A stretch of 64,000 bases of DNA from Petrimonas sp. IBARAKI (lineage in GTDB: Bacteria; Bacteroidota; Bacteroidia; Bacteroidales; Dysgonomonadaceae), in assembly GCA_002356435.2 (NCBI GenBank), contig AP018040.2, positions 248,001 through 312,000 on the forward strand, written 5' to 3'. Each line of letters starts with the position of its first letter. Position 1 is the first letter of the stretch. The notes below the pieces were generated by a model. The model made no database searches. It was given only the letters and a program-made list of their open reading frames with translations, and was not told where the DNA came from. The position numbers and the translations under genes were made by a program. This document shows, piece by piece, positions 15,008-23,426 of the stretch.

Positions 15008-16399
15008 CTACTCCCTGAAATCTGAAACTTTAATTACCCACGCATGTTGGGAAGGTAGTTCATCAACAGTTAAGGAGGGGGGGAAGGTGATCGTCAGTTT
15101 TCCCTGTTGTTGTTTTGTATTCAAAGTTCCCTTGTATCCCAATAATTCAACTTTTCCCGCACCTTTCAGGCCGGTAAGGATGACAGGTGTCTTTGGCCAC
15201 TTCTTTAAAAGGATATACAAATTCCCTCCTTTCCGGGTGAAGAGCAGGTTTTCGTTTTTTGGCCTGTTGGGACTTTTCCACGGCTGCGAAAAATAGATGG
15301 CATCTCCGTTCACTTTCAGCCATTTCCCTATATCCAATAACCTTTCCTGCATAACGACAGGGATCATACCGGTTGCATCGGGGCCTATGTTCAGCAGGAA
15401 ATTACCGCCATTCGCCACTTTATCGATAAGGATATCGATCAGTTGTTTTGAAGAAAGGTAATGTTCCGTTGTTTCGAAACGGTTGTATCCGTAGGATGTT
15501 CCTATACCGCGGCTTTCTTCCCACGGGTGATCCGCGTTGTCTCCAATACCCTGCTGACTGTGCACCAGATCGTATTCCGTGGTATAGTAGCCCCCGTGCT
15601 TGCTTCTGGTCTCCTTTCCCCACCTGTCGTTTACTACTACCGAGTTTTTTACGGGAGACTCGTTGTACAACCAGGCTAGGAACTCTTCGCTTTTCAAGGT
15701 TTTGCTGTCGTAATCCCATTCTCCATCGGAGAAAATGATTTCGGGCTTGTAATTGTTGACCAGCTCCTTCATCTGCGGAATCATGTGCCTGTCCACCCAT
15801 TTTTCAATGGTGGGCTGGGAGTACAACGGATGAGCCCATTCCAACAGGGAATAATACAACCCGAAACGGAGACCGGTATTGCGGACTGAGGTGGATAACT
15901 TACCGATTAAATCGGTATGCGGCCCCATCACCACGCTGTTCCAATGAGGGGATTGTGTACTGGGCCATAAACAAAAACCATCGTGGTGCTTGGATGTCAG
16001 CACGACGTATTTCGCACCCGCTTCCCTGAAAAGTTCTGCCCACTCGTCGGAATTAAAATATTCGGCTTTAAAGAGGGGTGCAAAATCAGCGTATTTGAAG
16101 TGTTCACCGTATTGTTTTGCGTGAAAATCCTGAAAAAACTTGTTGCCGGTTAAGAGCCGGTTGTAATAATGTTCGGCATACTTTTCGTAAATACCATCTA
16201 CTTCATTGACAGGAGCGTAGGCGGGAACGGAATACAGTCCCCAGTGAATAAAAATACCGAACTTGGCATCCTGCCACCATTGGGGTACTTCCCTTTTATC
16301 CAACGAATCCCAGTGGGGTTGGTATTGAGCAGACAGTGATGCAAAGGAAAGTAATACGAATAGCAGGCTGATCCCTTTTTTCTTCAATTTTACCGACAT
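15008..16399 (-). CDS. GH29 alpha-L-fucosidase, exported
   Basis: This 463-residue enzyme cleaves terminal alpha-linked L-fucose with retention of configuration. The ATG at 16399 gives a clear signal peptide (LKKKGISLLFVLLSFASLSA); a longer frame to 16477 has no signal and is not favoured. GH29 landmarks: WWQDAKFGIFIHWGLYSVPA at the N-terminus, KYVVLTSKHHDGFCLWPS, and PEIIFSDGEWDYDSK, which holds the nucleophile Asp. The C-terminal part is a small beta domain. It has its own promoter-like box and a weak terminator, so it may not be strictly part of the sigma-fecR-susCD operon, but its job fits with the PUL 1 galactosidases. Confidence 0.95.
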   Translation of the reverse strand: MSVKLKKKGISLLFVLLSFASLSAQYQPHWDSLDKREVPQWWQDAKFGIFIHWGLYSVPAYAPVNEVDGIYEKYAEHYYNRLLTGNKFFQDFHAKQYGEHFKYADFAPLFKAEYFNSDEWAELFREAGAKYVVLTSKHHDGFCLWPSTQSPHWNSVVMGPHTDLIGKLSTSVRNTGLRFGLYYSLLEWAHPLYSQPTIEKWVDRHMIPQMKELVNNYKPEIIFSDGEWDYDSKTLKSEEFLAWLYNESPVKNSVVVNDRWGKETRSKHGGYYTTEYDLVHSQQGIGDNADHPWEESRGIGTSYGYNRFETTEHYLSSKQLIDILIDKVANGGNFLLNIGPDATGMIPVVMQERLLDIGKWLKVNGDAIYFSQPWKSPNRPKNENLLFTRKGGNLYILLKKWPKTPVILTGLKGAGKVELLGYKGTLNTKQQQGKLTITFPPSLTVDELPSQHAWVIKVSDFRE

Positions 16400-16512
16400 A
16401 ATTAGTTCTATTTGAAATTTTACTAAATATAATAATCTCCCAACCGATTTTGATGGAGATTCCGAAGACTGGAGCAATTCCGGGAATTACTCATTCCTCA
16501 AACTTTCGAGCC

Positions 16513-16520
16513 CAAATATA
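16513..16520 (-). promoter_or_regulatory. -7 box upstream of the GH29 gene
   Basis: The minus strand reads TATATTTG, a full match to TAnnTTTG, about 114 bases before the fucosidase ATG. No convincing TTTG -33 element at the expected spacing. Confidence 0.4.
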
Positions 16521-16569
16521 CAAATAAAACATTAAAATCAGGTTGTAAAGAAAAAAAAAGTTAAAAAGC

Positions 16570-17673
16570 CTATTCTAAAAAACCGGCTGCCTGGGAAAAG
16601 ACATTCATAAAAGAACGGTCAACGGATGAAACATCTTTGAGGTTCACGGGAAAAGGATTTTCGTGGGAATAAGGATATGGAAAATCCAGTAATTCAATTC
16701 TTACTTCCGTATTCTTTATCCCCAGCGCTTCTTGTACTCCATGGTATGGAATTACCACATCTTGCGCAAGAACAATGCCTCTGATTTTTTCCCCGATCCG
16801 TTCAAAAAAGCTTTCGCGCTGTGTTTGAAACCTCTCGGGTAAAATCATCTGGAAAAATGCGTCGAAAGCTTTGTCCCGAAACCATTTAGCAATTGGTTCC
16901 ATGCCGAAAGTATAAACGTAGTAGTTATACAGCTTTTCAAAGGCGGCCCTATCCATAATGCTTCGGGAAACGCCATGCATGGAACGGAATATACTCCCTC
17001 CACAAAACATAAACAGGCGCGTATCGGCGAAGAGCCCTTTTGGGTTTGCCATGAGTGCCACCTGCGAAAGGAATGCTCCTATGGAATAGGCAAAAATGTC
17101 GATATGCGTGCCTTCCGTGAAAAGGGGATGTTTTCCTTTTTTTATTTCTTCGTATAAAGAAGTCAAGTCGGCACAGGTTTGCCTGCCCGATAAATAAAAG
17201 CGTTCCGGGTTCTGGCTGATGCGTTCGCTCAACGCTACGTTGGCAAAACTTATGGAGCGGTCGTCTGTGTATTTATTTCGTCTGCAGTTCAACAGGGAAG
17301 ACAAGGCACGCGGAGTTGACCACGACAGGGGCGAGCGGTTTATGTGGAACGCGATAGGAAACAGGATGACGGGTTTTCCCGTGTTGCTGCACAGGTATTC
17401 GGCCCAGGTGAGGTATTTGGTCCAGTTCCTTTCGTTCAACCCGTGCAAAAGCAAGATAGCTTTATCCTGTTTTTGTTTTCCGCAGGGGGTAAATACGGGA
17501 TATTCAAAGGAATAATTTTCCTCAATGTGGCAGTCGGCGGGTAATGTTTCGCCAGAGCATAAGGTGCTTCCGAACGAAAAAAAACGGATGCTCGTTTTTG
17601 TTTCGGGTAAGCGGCAGTCGGCCCCTTGTTTAAAAAGATTTCCCAGCTCGGTAAATCGTTGGCAATAATTCAT
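16570..17673 (-). CDS. Alpha/beta-hydrolase-like protein (possibly DUF6051 type)
   Basis: This is a protein of about 367 residues with no signal peptide. It carries LLLHGLNERNW, an oxyanion-loop-like HG motif, and IDIFAYSIGAFLSQVAL, a nucleophile-elbow-like Y-S-I-G-A stretch, so an alpha/beta-hydrolase fold is likely; a conserved Bacteroidetes family, DUF6051, is my best guess for the name. The substrate is unknown. The frame is open upstream to a TTG at 17808, with ATGs at 17739 and 17673. I prefer 17673 because the extra residues are rich in Cys, His and Pro and overlap the promoter of the divergent LytTR gene. The divergent pairing hints at control by that regulator. Confidence 0.75.
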   Translation of the reverse strand: MNYCQRFTELGNLFKQGADCRLPETKTSIRFFSFGSTLCSGETLPADCHIEENYSFEYPVFTPCGKQKQDKAILLLHGLNERNWTKYLTWAEYLCSNTGKPVILFPIAFHINRSPLSWSTPRALSSLLNCRRNKYTDDRSISFANVALSERISQNPERFYLSGRQTCADLTSLYEEIKKGKHPLFTEGTHIDIFAYSIGAFLSQVALMANPKGLFADTRLFMFCGGSIFRSMHGVSRSIMDRAAFEKLYNYYVYTFGMEPIAKWFRDKAFDAFFQMILPERFQTQRESFFERIGEKIRGIVLAQDVVIPYHGVQEALGIKNTEVRIELLDFPYPYSHENPFPVNLKDVSSVDRSFMNVFSQAAGFLE

Positions 17674-17812
17674 TTTTTCTTGTAAAGAAATATCCTTTTT
17701 CAGGTATCCGCAAATCAAAGGGAAAAAGGATGCCTGCATGTGGCAGGAGCACCTATGTGGGGTGGAAATCGCTATAGCGGGGTGAAATTTTTTTAGGGCA
17801 GCGTGCAATTCA

Positions 17813-17844
17813 TTTGGTTAATCCTTAATAAAAAACTATTTTTG
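17813..17844 (+). promoter_or_regulatory. Promoter of the LytTR regulator gene
   Basis: TTTG (17813-17816), 20 bases, TATTTTTG (17837-17844): a full match to the Bacteroidetes housekeeping promoter TTTG-N19/21-TAnnTTTG. Transcription should start near 17850, 23 bases before the ATG. Confidence 0.75.
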
Positions 17845-17872
17845 CATCGGGTCGGTAACTGACGCTATTAAC

Positions 17873-18730
17873 ATGAATGGGAAAATACCCGCATACTTAT
17901 ACGAGAAAGGCAACACGGTAAAAATGATTGTGTTCACAGCGGTTTTTGCATTGCTGTTCATCAATATCTTCCAACCTTTCGGCTCAAGGGCATGGTATCC
18001 CGCTATTTCCGATTTTAAGTATTTTACTTTTTCCAGCCTGATCATTCTTACCGGAATGTTGGTGGTGGTTGTCAGCCGTGTTATTCTTGCGGTCTATTCG
18101 AAAAAAAACGATATCCTTTATTGGCAATATGGTTTCTGGATCTTGTGTGAGGTACTGGCCATGGCGGTGTTTTATTCGCTTTTTTCGAAATTTGTGCCCA
18201 AGGAGGGTGCCGACAGGGATTTTATGGATATCTTTCGTCAAAGTGCTGTAAACACAGCCTTGGTGCTGTTGTTGCCCTATGCTATTTCGTGGCTTTACTT
18301 CTCGTGGAAGGAAAAAAGTTTGCTTTTAGCAAACATGGAACAGGAAAAAACGGCGGACTCGCATACAAGAACCCTGGTAGCGTTTCCGGACGAAAAGGGT
18401 GACCTGAAGATTTCGATCACCCTGGAAAACTTGCTCTATATTGAATCCGCTGATAATTACGCCACCATTTTTTATTTGAACAAATCCAGGCAATCCCGCT
18501 TCCTGCTTCGCAATTCGCTAAAATGGATGGAGGAGAATCTGACAAAAGATACTCCGTTAGTACGTTGTCACCGTTCTTATATTGTGAACATGGACAAGGT
18601 GAAGATACTGAAAAAAGTAAAAGGAGGGATTGTGCTTGAACTGGATGCCGAAAACACTCCCGAGCTCCCTGTATCAAAAACGTATTACGAGTCGTTTATG
18701 CACAAGTTTTCACGGTATTCGGTTAACTAA
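17873..18730 (+). CDS. Membrane-bound LytTR DNA-binding regulator
   Basis: This 285-residue protein has four hydrophobic segments in the N-terminal half (about 17-35, 49-70, 83-105 and 123-143) and a C-terminal LytTR domain (about 180-280). The domain is marked by LLYIESADNYATIFYL, LVRCHRSYIVNMDKV and a final LPVSKTYYESF. LytTR domains bind direct repeats of short sites with beta strands. There is no receiver domain, so sensing must be done by the membrane part or by a partner; no histidine kinase gene is adjacent. It may act on itself or on the divergent hydrolase gene, but no LytTR site was recognised. Confidence 0.9.
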   Translation: MNGKIPAYLYEKGNTVKMIVFTAVFALLFINIFQPFGSRAWYPAISDFKYFTFSSLIILTGMLVVVVSRVILAVYSKKNDILYWQYGFWILCEVLAMAVFYSLFSKFVPKEGADRDFMDIFRQSAVNTALVLLLPYAISWLYFSWKEKSLLLANMEQEKTADSHTRTLVAFPDEKGDLKISITLENLLYIESADNYATIFYLNKSRQSRFLLRNSLKWMEENLTKDTPLVRCHRSYIVNMDKVKILKKVKGGIVLELDAENTPELPVSKTYYESFMHKFSRYSVN

Positions 18731-18755
18731 ACCTTTCGTTGGTGTGTCATTCACA

Positions 18756-18779
18756 ATCACCTTTCCGGTGATAATCACC
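18756..18779. other. Overlapping short dyads after the LytTR gene
   Basis: ATCACC (18756-18761), GGTGAT (18767-18772) and ATCACC (18774-18779) can form either of two 6-bp hairpins; the second is followed by TTTTCC. This may be a weak terminator. The rest of 18731-18932 shows nothing else I can name. Confidence 0.3.
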
Positions 18780-18932
18780 TTTTCCTGTACAAAAAGCCAC
18801 CTTACGATGCCTGTTGTAAAGGACGGTGCGACCTGGACGGCTAATTGTAGCCGGTAGATGGACACAATTCGTAATATGCTTCGTGAGTTGTAAAAAATCA
18901 GGTATAATTACGCTAAATCGTTAATTTAGTAT

Positions 18933-18940
18933 TACTTTTG
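18933..18940 (+). promoter_or_regulatory. -7 box of rnpB
   Basis: TACTTTTG matches TAnnTTTG, and the first base of the RNase P P1 helix lies 6 bases after the final G. This spacing is a useful local ruler for other start sites in the window. No clear -33 element. Confidence 0.65.
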
Positions 18941-18945
18941 CAGTC

Positions 18946-19323
18946 GCAGCAGGCCGGTTTGTCGCTTCGGTCCCGATATTTGTCGGGATTCGGGGAGGAA
19001 AGTCCGGGCAACGTAGAGCACCATACTTCCTAACGGGAAGCTGTTCGTGAGGGCAGAGTAGCGTAACAGAAAACAACCGCTTCGTTTTCTCGGGAGATTA
19101 CGATGCAAGGGTGAAAAGGTAAGGTAAGAGCTTACCGGGTGCCGTGGCAACACGGCATGCCGTACGTCTTATGGGTTGCAAGACCATGTATATCGGATAG
19201 GTAGGGTTGCTCGCCCGATGCCGAGGGGTAGGTCGCTAAAGAGCGATGGTGACATCGTCTCGCAGATAAATGACAAACATCCCGACTTGTCGGGATACAG
19301 AACCCGGCTTACAGGCCCGCTGC
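18946..19323 (+). ncRNA. rnpB: RNase P RNA (bacterial type A)
   Basis: This is the catalytic RNA that removes 5' leaders from pre-tRNAs. The conserved core is all present: GAGGAAAGUCCGGGC near the 5' end (starting about 18994), the ACAGAAA region, AGGGUGAAAAGGU, GAGGGGUAGGUCGC-like sequence around 19223-19235, AGAUAAAUGAC, and ACAGAACCCGGCUUACAGG at the 3' end. The ends pair as P1: GCAGC (18946-18950) with GCUGC (19319-19323), and GGCC with GGCC's complement inside. P3 and P18 both carry the same UCCCGA/UCGGGA stem. A T-run follows immediately and may end transcription; the next gene starts only 16 bases on. Confidence 0.97.
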
Positions 19324-19339
19324 TTTTTTATTTTGAGGT

Positions 19340-20887
19340 ATGCTGAAAAGGAAAAAAAGAGTTTCGAAACAGGAGGAGGAAGACAAGCCTGGGTTGTTTG
19401 AAAGGATCAGGCTCCAAATAAAGGAATGGGTTCACTTTCTTACTTACGAAATCTGGCGGCTAAATCCCGAAAATTTCTCCAATAAAAAGAATGTTTTGCA
19501 CAATGTTCTTAAAGTCACCATGCTCACCGTTAGAGGTGTGCAGGAGCAAAACCTCGGAGCCAGTTCCCGGTCGTTGACATACCGAACAATCCTTTCTCTT
19601 GTCCCCATGTTGGCCGTGTTGTTTGCCATTGCCCGCGGTTTCGGGTTCGAGAAAATCCTGGAAAGCCAGATTTTCGACTTCTTCAGCAACAGCGATACGG
19701 AAATAACGGCTGCTTTGCCTGAGTCAAAAATGGCGACCGATACCCTTATCGATGTGTCGGAATCCATAGGTGTCAATCAGGAAATAAATATTGTGAGTAC
19801 GGTCCAAAAGCCGGACTCTTTAGACGTCGACAGTTCGATTACGGAGACGACCTCCTTCACCATTGAGACAATCATCAAGCTGGTTAACAACTCCCTGGAG
19901 CATGCTAAGGGAGGGGTTTTTGCCGGAATCGGGGTTATCTTGCTGTTATATACCGTCATCTTACTGTTTTCCGATATAGAGAACAGCTTTAACCGTATTT
20001 GGGGAGTGAAAAAAGGACGATCTATCCAACGGAGGGCGGTCGACTACTTCGCGCTCATTCTGCTTTTGCCTATTTTTGCTGTCCTTAATTACAGTCTGAC
20101 AGCTCTTATACAAGCATCTACGGGCCCGTTTGATAAGTTCAGTTATATCCTTGACCCTGTGGTAACCCAGGTGTTGAATTTTCTTCCTTTTTTAGTAATG
20201 ATCATCACCTTGACACTTCTGTACAGGTTTATGCCCAATACAAAAGTGAAATGGGCAAGTGCATTGATCGGAGGGATTGTCGGCGGTGTTGCTATTCAGC
20301 TTTTTCAGATGATCTATTTAAACGGGCAGCTGTGGATAGCAAAATACAATGCCATTTACGGGGCTTTTGCCGCCATACCGCTGTTGCTTTTGTGGGTACA
20401 GATGTCTTGGTTTATTGTACTAATAGGTGCAGAGTTGTCGTATTCGGCACAAAATGTCCGAAAATTTTCTTTCGATAGGGAAACTAAAAACATAAGCCGC
20501 CGTTTTCGGGATTTCTTTACCATCATGATTGCATCGGTAATTGTAAGGCGGTTCGCAGAAGGTGAAACCCCGCTTACCGCCGACCAGATATCGATGAAGT
20601 GCAAAATACCCATTAAGTTAACCAACGATATTATTGATGAACTGCACAAGCTTCAGGTGATTTTACCGACCCCCACACCGGATGATGACCGCGTTATGGC
20701 CTACCAACCCGCTTTGGATATTAATTTGCTGACTGTTAATGACCTGATAGAGCAGATAGACAAGGAGGGCTCAGAAGATTTTCTGATTGATGTAGAAGGG
20801 GATTTCGCTCGGCACTGGAATGCCTTGATGCATACACGAATGTCTGTTTATGAATCTCCCAGTGACATAATGCTGAAAGATTTATAA
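19340..20887 (+). CDS. YihY/BrkB-family inner-membrane protein
   Basis: This 515-residue protein has about six membrane helices in its middle part (roughly residues 85-375). It carries the family pattern SYRTILSLVPMLAVLFAIARGFG-like (conserved from about residue 80; here preceded by SSRSLT), the NRIWGVKKGRS loop and the GALLYSA-like AELSYSAQNV helix. A long insert after the first helix (about 110-170) is rich in Ser, Thr and acidic residues. The C-terminal region (about 385-515) is soluble and looks like a winged-helix domain. The family was once called RNase BN in error; its function remains uncertain. It starts 16 bases after rnpB and may share its transcript. Confidence 0.9.
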   Translation: MLKRKKRVSKQEEEDKPGLFERIRLQIKEWVHFLTYEIWRLNPENFSNKKNVLHNVLKVTMLTVRGVQEQNLGASSRSLTYRTILSLVPMLAVLFAIARGFGFEKILESQIFDFFSNSDTEITAALPESKMATDTLIDVSESIGVNQEINIVSTVQKPDSLDVDSSITETTSFTIETIIKLVNNSLEHAKGGVFAGIGVILLLYTVILLFSDIENSFNRIWGVKKGRSIQRRAVDYFALILLLPIFAVLNYSLTALIQASTGPFDKFSYILDPVVTQVLNFLPFLVMIITLTLLYRFMPNTKVKWASALIGGIVGGVAIQLFQMIYLNGQLWIAKYNAIYGAFAAIPLLLLWVQMSWFIVLIGAELSYSAQNVRKFSFDRETKNISRRFRDFFTIMIASVIVRRFAEGETPLTADQISMKCKIPIKLTNDIIDELHKLQVILPTPTPDDDRVMAYQPALDINLLTVNDLIEQIDKEGSEDFLIDVEGDFARHWNALMHTRMSVYESPSDIMLKDL

Positions 20888-20888
20888 A

Positions 20889-21602
20889 TCAAGGCCTCAA
20901 CAGTTGATAGGCTTTTGATGGGTACTTTCTGAGCGACCGGCTGATGGTTTTGGCGTCCTCACCGCAAAAACGATTGAGCAAGTTCCAGAATTTTTCACTG
21001 TGATTCAGTTCGACCGTATGAGCCAGCTCATGAAGAATCACATAATCAATCTGTTTTTCGGATAGCAACATCGTGTAATAAGAGAAATTGATGGTTTTCC
21101 GGCGGGAACAACTCCCCCAGCGCGACACACTTTTGTTGATTTTTATATCGTTTACCTGCAGGTGGAGTACTTGTGCAAATTTTCGTGTTTTTTCCGGTAA
21201 AATTCTCTTGGCTTCGTGCCGCAAAGCCTGCCTGATCATTTCTTTAACAATATGTTGAGAAGTGGAGTTCTCCAAATCAAAATTCCCGGGGACAAAAATG
21301 GTTAAATTGCCATCTTTCAACCTCATTTTCACATTTTCTACCAGGTGTGTCCTCGACAGCCTCGCGGTAAACGAGAACGTCTCTAATACGGAGTCTTCCG
21401 TAATAAGTTGATCTCTAGCAGTAAACAGCTTTGTTAACCGATGACGCATATCGTCAAGCAGGGAGGGTAACCTTTTTGGGGTAAATCCGAACGGAACGGT
21501 CAACTGGATATATTCCCCTTTTCTTCGGGCGATAATCCTCTTTGCCCGAGTGTCGGGTTTCACGATTATCTTTCCCAGTTCTTTATCGTTGTATTCGTAC
21601 AT
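20889..21602 (-). CDS. YgjP-type zinc metallopeptidase (DUF45/M48-like)
   Basis: This 237-residue soluble protein has the zinc motif HELAHTVELNHSEKFW (about residues 192-207): two His and a Glu of HExxH plus a downstream His. SRWGSCSRRKTINFSY, the YgjP signature, precedes it. The N-terminal part starts YNDKELGKIIVKPDTRAKR, as in relatives. The family is predicted to be peptidases; substrates are unknown. It is tail-to-tail with the YihY gene with one base between stops, leaving no room for a separate terminator. Its predicted promoter sits so close to the ATG that the mRNA may have no leader. Confidence 0.9.
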   Translation of the reverse strand: MYEYNDKELGKIIVKPDTRAKRIIARRKGEYIQLTVPFGFTPKRLPSLLDDMRHRLTKLFTARDQLITEDSVLETFSFTARLSRTHLVENVKMRLKDGNLTIFVPGNFDLENSTSQHIVKEMIRQALRHEAKRILPEKTRKFAQVLHLQVNDIKINKSVSRWGSCSRRKTINFSYYTMLLSEKQIDYVILHELAHTVELNHSEKFWNLLNRFCGEDAKTISRSLRKYPSKAYQLLRP

Positions 21603-21606
21603 TTAA

Positions 21607-21614
21607 CAAAGATA
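21607..21614 (-). promoter_or_regulatory. -7 box of the YgjP-type gene
   Basis: The minus strand reads TATCTTTG; its last base is 5 bases from the ATG at 21602. Using the rnpB spacing the first transcribed base would be at or within one base of the A of the ATG. A CAA (TTG on the minus strand) at 21631-21633 is a possible but closely spaced -33 element. Confidence 0.5.
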
Positions 21615-21673
21615 ATGCAATTATTTCTCCCAATTGTTTTACCCCGCCAATCATCAAAATAAAAAACATTGCC

Positions 21674-21681
21674 TATCTTTG
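21674..21681 (+). promoter_or_regulatory. -7 box of mlaEF
   Basis: TATCTTTG matches TAnnTTTG. Transcription should begin near 21687, three bases before the 19-base inverted repeat. No clear -33 element. Confidence 0.5.
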
Positions 21682-21689
21682 TGCACGTT

Positions 21690-21760
21690 AGGAATTGTAA
21701 ACAAATAAACTATTCGTTCTGGCTTGTGAACTGTTGCATACTTATTTGTTTACAATTCCT
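21690..21760 (+). repeat. Perfect 19-base inverted repeat in the mlaE leader
   Basis: AGGAATTGTAAACAAATAA (21690-21708) is exactly complementary to TTATTTGTTTACAATTCCT (21742-21760), with a 33-base loop. It starts just after the predicted transcription start and ends 14 bases before the mlaE ATG. In RNA it would make a long 5'-end hairpin; in DNA each arm contains TTGTNNACAA, a possible operator half. Confidence 0.85.
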
Positions 21761-21774
21761 TAATTTCCGATGAA

Positions 21775-22524
21775 ATGAGCATTATAAGTTCTTTAGAGAG
21801 TGTCGGCGAGTATGTCGAGCTGATGAGAAGAGTGATAGCTCCGCCCGACCGAGCTCGAGAATTTTTTAAAGAATTCTCGAAGGAAGTATATAAACTGGGG
21901 GTCAACTCCATTTGGCTGGTTATAATTATCTCCTTCTTTATAGGGGCGGTTATTGTTATGCAGATTGCTATAAACGTAGCTTCTCCTTTACTGCCCCGCT
22001 TCACGGTTGGAGTGGTTTCGCGCGAAATTATTTTGTTGGAATTTTCTTCCACCATCATGTGTTTGATCCTTTCGGGAAAGGTGGGCTCTAACATTGCTTC
22101 GGAAATTGGTACGATGCGTGTTACAGAACAGATTGATGCATTGGATATTATGGGTGTGAATTCGGCGAATTACCTGATTATGCCCAAAGTTTCGGCGTTT
22201 GTGTTTTTTATGCCTGTGTTGGTGGGATTGAGTATGTTTCTGGGTATGTTTGGCGGGTACGTCATCTGTCTTTTCACAGGTACTCCCCCGGTGTCCACGT
22301 ATATATACGGGATTCAGTTTTTTTTCCGGGAGAGTTTTGTCTGGACTTCCATCTTGAAATCGATGATTTACGGGTTTATAATCGCTTCGGTTTCCGCATA
22401 CTTTGGTTATCACGTTAAAGGCGGATCACTTGAGGTGGGAAAAGCAAGTACCGACTCGGTCGTGATCAACAATATCCTGATACTGGCTGCCGATTTGGTT
22501 TTCACGCAATTGGTCATGGGATGA
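21775..22524 (+). CDS. mlaE: MlaE-type ABC transporter permease (phospholipid transport)
   Basis: This 249-residue integral membrane protein has about five helices. Family motifs: GVNSIWLVIIISFFIGAVIV near residue 40, LSGKVGSNIASEIGTMRVTEQIDAL (about 100-125) with the conserved ALDIMGVNSANYLIMPK after it, and GYHVKGGSLEVGKASTDSVV near the end. MlaE with MlaF moves phospholipids or other lipids between inner membrane and cell envelope and helps maintain outer-membrane asymmetry. mlaF follows after 19 bases. No MCE-domain (mlaD) gene follows, so it must lie elsewhere. The mRNA probably begins with the inverted repeat at 21690-21760. Confidence 0.93.
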   Translation: MSIISSLESVGEYVELMRRVIAPPDRAREFFKEFSKEVYKLGVNSIWLVIIISFFIGAVIVMQIAINVASPLLPRFTVGVVSREIILLEFSSTIMCLILSGKVGSNIASEIGTMRVTEQIDALDIMGVNSANYLIMPKVSAFVFFMPVLVGLSMFLGMFGGYVICLFTGTPPVSTYIYGIQFFFRESFVWTSILKSMIYGFIIASVSAYFGYHVKGGSLEVGKASTDSVVINNILILAADLVFTQLVMG

Positions 22525-22543
22525 AAAAGATAAGTCTTGATAT

Positions 22544-23338
22544 ATGATTCAGGTAAGAAATTTAATCAAAGAATTCGAAGGACGTCTCGTTCTCGACGAT
22601 ATTACGACTTCCTTTAAAAAAGGAGCCGTGAATATGATCATCGGAAAGAGCGGTTCGGGCAAAACGGTTTTTTTGAAATGTCTTATCGGCTTGATACAGC
22701 CCAGTTCTGGTGAGATCAGGTATAACGGTCGTGACATTACCGAGATGCGAGCAAGAGAAATGAAACGTTTGCGCCGTGACATGGGGATGCTGTTTCAGGG
22801 ATCGGCCCTGTTCGACTCCAAGACTGTGCTTGAAAATGTGATGTTCCCGTTGGACATGTTTTCCCGGATGAACCTTCGTGAAAGAAAAAAACGTGCCGAA
22901 TTCTGTCTGGAAAGGGTAAACCTCTCACATGCGGCAGATCTTTATCCGTCGGAGATATCGGGCGGTATGATGAAGCGGGCTGCTATTGCCCGTGCCATTG
23001 CGTTGAATCCCAGGTACCTGTTTTGCGACGAACCAAACTCCGGACTCGACCCGAAAACAGCACAGCTTATTGACGAACTTATTTCGGATATAACGGAAGA
23101 TTTTGGGATTACTTCTATCGTGGTCTCACACGATATGAACTCGGTAATGAACATCGGCGATAATATTATCTTCCTGAACGAGGGAATCCTGGAGTGGCAG
23201 GGATCGAAAGACAAAATAATGGACGCCAACAATGAAAAGCTGAACGAATTTGTTTTTGCATCTGAACTTTTTAAAAAGATAAAAGCGGCTGACACCATTA
23301 TCACAGAAAACAATGCTTCGGGACAAGAGGCTGGCTAG
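22544..23338 (+). CDS. mlaF: MlaF-type ABC transporter ATPase
   Basis: This 264-residue cytoplasmic ATPase drives the MlaE permease. Walker A is GKSGSGKTVFLK (about 34-45), the signature is ISGGMMKRAAIARAI (about 139-153), Walker B is YLFCDEPNSGLDP, and the switch His lies in VVSHDM. MMKR after the signature SGG is typical of MlaF. It begins 19 bases after mlaE and is followed by 88 bases without a gene before sufC, so it may or may not share a transcript with the suf genes. Confidence 0.93.
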   Translation: MIQVRNLIKEFEGRLVLDDITTSFKKGAVNMIIGKSGSGKTVFLKCLIGLIQPSSGEIRYNGRDITEMRAREMKRLRRDMGMLFQGSALFDSKTVLENVMFPLDMFSRMNLRERKKRAEFCLERVNLSHAADLYPSEISGGMMKRAAIARAIALNPRYLFCDEPNSGLDPKTAQLIDELISDITEDFGITSIVVSHDMNSVMNIGDNIIFLNEGILEWQGSKDKIMDANNEKLNEFVFASELFKKIKAADTIITENNASGQEAG

Positions 23339-23426
23339 AACAAAACAATTGATGAAAAAAATTGTTATTCACATAGAACATGTGCATAGAAATAGAAACC
23401 ACAAGTAAGAATAAGTAGCGAGTAAT

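Noticed and set aside
17674-17808. Longer form of the alpha/beta-hydrolase-like protein from a TTG at 17808.
   Set aside because: The extra residues do not look conserved and start next to the promoter of the divergent gene; an ATG with an A-rich leader exists at 17673.
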